A DNA stretch of 64,000 nucleotides from DAIQON01 sp036787835. GTDB taxonomy: Bacteria; Patescibacteriota; Saccharimonadia; Saccharimonadales; UBA4665. The translations under genes were made by a program, and so were the position numbers. Positions 61,822-64,000 of this stretch are shown in pieces. Every line of letters begins with the position of its first letter. Position 1 is the stretch's first letter. The notes beneath the pieces were generated by a model. That model ran no database searches. It was given only the letters and a program-made list of their open reading frames with translations, and was not told the DNA's origin. The stretch covers positions 32,371 through 96,370 of the forward strand of contig DAIQON010000003.1 in assembly GCA_036787835.1 (NCBI GenBank). The letters run 5' to 3'.

Positions 61822-63123
61822 TTATTCTAGAATTTCTTTTCCACCCATATATGGCTGAAGCACTTTGGGGATCCTTACCTTACCATCAGCAGTCTGATAG
61901 TTCTCGATAATTGCAATCGGTGTACGACTTAAAACCAGAGCTGTAGCATCGTTTGTATGGACCAAGTTTGTGCCACCATTTTTCCGCTTCAGCCTGGTCT
62001 TCATTCGTCTACTTTGGAAGTCGGTAATATAGTCTGCTGAGTGAGTTTCACGGTATTTATTTTGTCCCGGTAACCAAGCTTCAATATCTACACCCCTAGC
62101 ATTCGGGAAGCCTATATCGGCGGTGCATTTTAGTAATACCTGATAGGGAATTTCAAGTTGCTGCATAAGATATTCCTGGACTGCGATCAGTAAAAGGTGC
62201 TCCTGACCACCAGATTCTGGGGTACTAAATACCTCCATTTCGAGTTTATCGAATTGGTGCATCCTAAACATGCCTTCCGTATCTTTGCCGTAAGTACCTG
62301 CCTCACGCCTGAATGAAGTACTGTATCCGACATACCTAATTGGCAGTTCCTGCTCGGCCAATGTCTCGCCCAAATACATATTACAAAGACTATGTTCAGC
62401 GCTAGCGTTCAGCCATAAGTCATCCTGTTCAATCTTATACGTCACCTCAGCAGCATCTAGCCTTGCCGTTGCTTCATAAGCATCAGTCTTAATTAGCGCT
62501 GGTGGTATAACTGGCACAAACGGCTTAACCTCAAGGTCTAGATTATTATCCTTAATTAGCTTTTCAATAACTGCTGAATCACCGAGCGTGGTAATAACAA
62601 ACTGAACAATAGCAAACTGCAGATTGACAAGCGGCCCTTTGATGTAGGCAAAACGACTACCGGCAACTTTAGCCGCTCGGACTTTATCTAACCAACCATT
62701 AGCTTCAGCGATTTCGGCATGATTTTTGACCTCAAAATCAAATGTAGGTATCTCTCCAACCTGCCTAACAACGACGTTTTCCTCTTCACTAGACCCAACA
62801 GGGACATCATCACTTGGCATATTTGTAACTTTTTTTAGTAAGGCATTAAGTTCATCTTCAATCGAAGCTAGTCGATGCTCTCTATCCAATAGCTTATCTT
62901 TTAGCTGCCTACCCTTTTCTAGTTGGTCGTCTGATGGCTTCTGACCTTTATTTGATGCTGTCAGCTCATTACGTTGCTGCCTCAGATCTTCGACTTCAGC
63001 GAGAATTTTTCGCCGTTCTCCATCAAAACCAAGAATTTGAGTCACATCAACTGGGTAACCTTTTTGTTTTGCTTTTTCTGCGACTCGATCAGGATCGTCT
63101 CTCAGAACTTGTATATCAATCAT
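61822..63123 (-). CDS. serS: Seryl-tRNA synthetase
   Basis: The 433-residue class II enzyme has an N-terminal tRNA-binding coiled coil (residues ~30-105). Motif 2 is YSTSFRREAGTYGKDTEGMFRMHQF, and motif 3 is in LVHTNDATALVLSRTPIAIIE. The length is normal. Confidence 0.96.
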   Translation of the reverse strand: MIDIQVLRDDPDRVAEKAKQKGYPVDVTQILGFDGERRKILAEVEDLRQQRNELTASNKGQKPSDDQLEKGRQLKDKLLDREHRLASIEDELNALLKKVTNMPSDDVPVGSSEEENVVVRQVGEIPTFDFEVKNHAEIAEANGWLDKVRAAKVAGSRFAYIKGPLVNLQFAIVQFVITTLGDSAVIEKLIKDNNLDLEVKPFVPVIPPALIKTDAYEATARLDAAEVTYKIEQDDLWLNASAEHSLCNMYLGETLAEQELPIRYVGYSTSFRREAGTYGKDTEGMFRMHQFDKLEMEVFSTPESGGQEHLLLIAVQEYLMQQLEIPYQVLLKCTADIGFPNARGVDIEAWLPGQNKYRETHSADYITDFQSRRMKTRLKRKNGGTNLVHTNDATALVLSRTPIAIIENYQTADGKVRIPKVLQPYMGGKEILE

Positions 63124-63168
63124 GCAGCTAATTATATATCAGAGAGACCCAAAACAAAGACAGTTGAT

Positions 63169-63891
63169 TTAGCTAACCATAGCCTGGAGCTTCACTGCCC
63201 CAGCAATTAACCTGCCCATAATCCCCTTACCAGGCTGATCAATTATGCAAAAAGGTGCACTAGCTAAGTCATCGGCGTTTTCAGGAACTAATATATTCTC
63301 GCTAATTAGTGGCTCTCCAAAGTTTGTGCCCACATCATCTATTCCTCGTCTAAGTAAGGCACTCCCCACTCCCAAAGCAAGCCTGCTCTTCACCGTCTTA
63401 TTTAAAGCTTGGGCCTGTTCATACGAATAGCCCTGTGCAATAGCTAGACTGCTCAATGTGGCCCATCCGACCATGTGTTCCTCAGCTTTTAAAAATTCCC
63501 CTTTCTGATTTTGTAATGCAAAATATTGCATTGGTACCGTGATACTACCATCAGAACGATCCAGCAAATGTCTCCTCAGGGCTGTTAGAAATTCTAATTG
63601 TCCAACCAGATTTGCCGGAAATATAAAGTCTTTTTCTTTCCAGTCTTTCCTCCCTGTTGATACTGTAGACAGCTTAATAGCAACTCCGTCTACCGCCCAT
63701 ACGTTTGAGTTGCTGCCTAAACCAACGTCTTCGTTGCCTAGAAGTAGAGCCTTGCTATCGATCGAGTTTGTACAAAAGCGCAGTGCTAGATCATCTACAT
63801 CAGGCCTAGCCGCTAGTAATGAAACGCCTTCATCCGTAATAACAGATCTAGTCGCAGGGAATTCACCAATCGATCTAGCCACAGTACTCAT
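63169..63891 (-). CDS. Kinase-fold-like hypothetical protein (240 aa)
   Basis: It has a faint protein-kinase/APH pattern. A glycine loop (GLGSNSNVW, G57 and G59) is followed by a Lys in VAIKLS (K73). Later FGEPLISENILV and APFCIIDQPGKG stand where 'H.D....N.lv' and 'iiD.' would be. The catalytic-loop Asp is not seen (FGEPL), so activity is doubtful. The ATG at 63891 is preferred over an upstream TTG, and TATAGT lies nine bases before it. Confidence 0.5.
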   Translation of the reverse strand: MSTVARSIGEFPATRSVITDEGVSLLAARPDVDDLALRFCTNSIDSKALLLGNEDVGLGSNSNVWAVDGVAIKLSTVSTGRKDWKEKDFIFPANLVGQLEFLTALRRHLLDRSDGSITVPMQYFALQNQKGEFLKAEEHMVGWATLSSLAIAQGYSYEQAQALNKTVKSRLALGVGSALLRRGIDDVGTNFGEPLISENILVPENADDLASAPFCIIDQPGKGIMGRLIAGAVKLQAMVS

Positions 63892-63987
63892 TTGTATATG
63901 ACTATACAATAAACAGATTAATAAGCAAGCATCTAATATCTTCGGTTATTGAGCCACCATACATCTTGGACACATTCACTAAACTAG

Positions 63988-63994
63988 AAAGGAG
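63988..63994 (+). promoter_or_regulatory. Ribosome-binding site of a gene starting beyond the window
   Basis: AAAGGAG lies six bases from the window end, with no start codon before base 64000. A rightward gene very likely starts just outside. It would be divergent from the kinase-like gene at 63891. Confidence 0.6.
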
Positions 63995-64000
63995 TGAAAG

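Overview
The window reads as chromosomal DNA of a Candidatus Saccharibacteria (TM7)/Patescibacteria-type bacterium. This is an inference from gene content. Several proteins have CPR-like forms: a peptidyl-tRNA hydrolase with an N-terminal extension, a sigma-region-4/HARE-HTH fusion, and a pruned division and cell wall (dcw) cluster. Small single-domain response regulators and many unrecognised short proteins also recur. Genes are tightly packed. UGA is a normal stop here: a release factor 2 with the SPF motif is encoded and most frames end normally at TGA.

Layout. 1-2.1 kb: tail of a DUF3048-like gene, then a PAS histidine kinase and a receiver protein. 2.2-10.2 kb: an accessory stretch of short, often divergent genes. 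It holds an FMN reductase, a MazG-like enzyme, a frameshifted 2-hydroxyacid dehydrogenase, a D-amino-acid-oxidase-like protein, a YafQ-type toxin with an antitoxin broken by an in-frame UGA, two small lycopene-cyclase-domain proteins, a possible zinc peptidase and a PQ-loop membrane protein. 10.2-16.2 kb: tRNA-Glu, a second histidine kinase, a receiver with a ~380-residue disordered tail, a pseudouridine synthase, der and pth, closed by a strong terminator. 16.2-21.6 kb: a structured intergenic region, a 58-residue membrane protein, topA, the sigma4/HARE regulator and two unknowns.

At about 22 kb, in a 714-base gene-free stretch, the main coding direction switches from + to -. 22.3-32.1 kb: dcw genes in transcription order mraZ, rsmH, ftsL, ftsI, then mraY, ftsW, murG, ftsQ. 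The two halves are separated by two opposite-strand genes (an orotate-phosphoribosyltransferase-like enzyme and a short indole-glycerol-phosphate-synthase-like barrel). The mraZ promoter carries four MraZ boxes and two perfect DnaA boxes. 32.3-38 kb: a NYN nuclease, a PIF1-type helicase, glyS, recO, and a degenerate kinase/receiver pair. 38-43 kb: a purine operon (a purN-like stub, purL, purQ, purM). 43-50 kb: a VOC protein, xseA/xseB, a flippase-like protein, an RNA methyltransferase, rpmA and another receiver. 50-64 kb: pyrG, ctpA, a CHAP hydrolase, ftsX, ftsE, prfB, an M16 peptidase, secA, hpf, serS and a kinase-like unknown.

How it fits together. Most of the window serves translation, DNA maintenance, septal wall synthesis and secretion. 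ftsE, ftsX, the CHAP hydrolase and ctpA form a plausible wall-cleavage module. Points of interest are the carotenoid-cyclase pair, a group of accessory genes with promoters that predict leaderless mRNAs, the pseudo two-component pair, the interrupted antitoxin, and a possible -1 frameshift site in the dehydrogenase.
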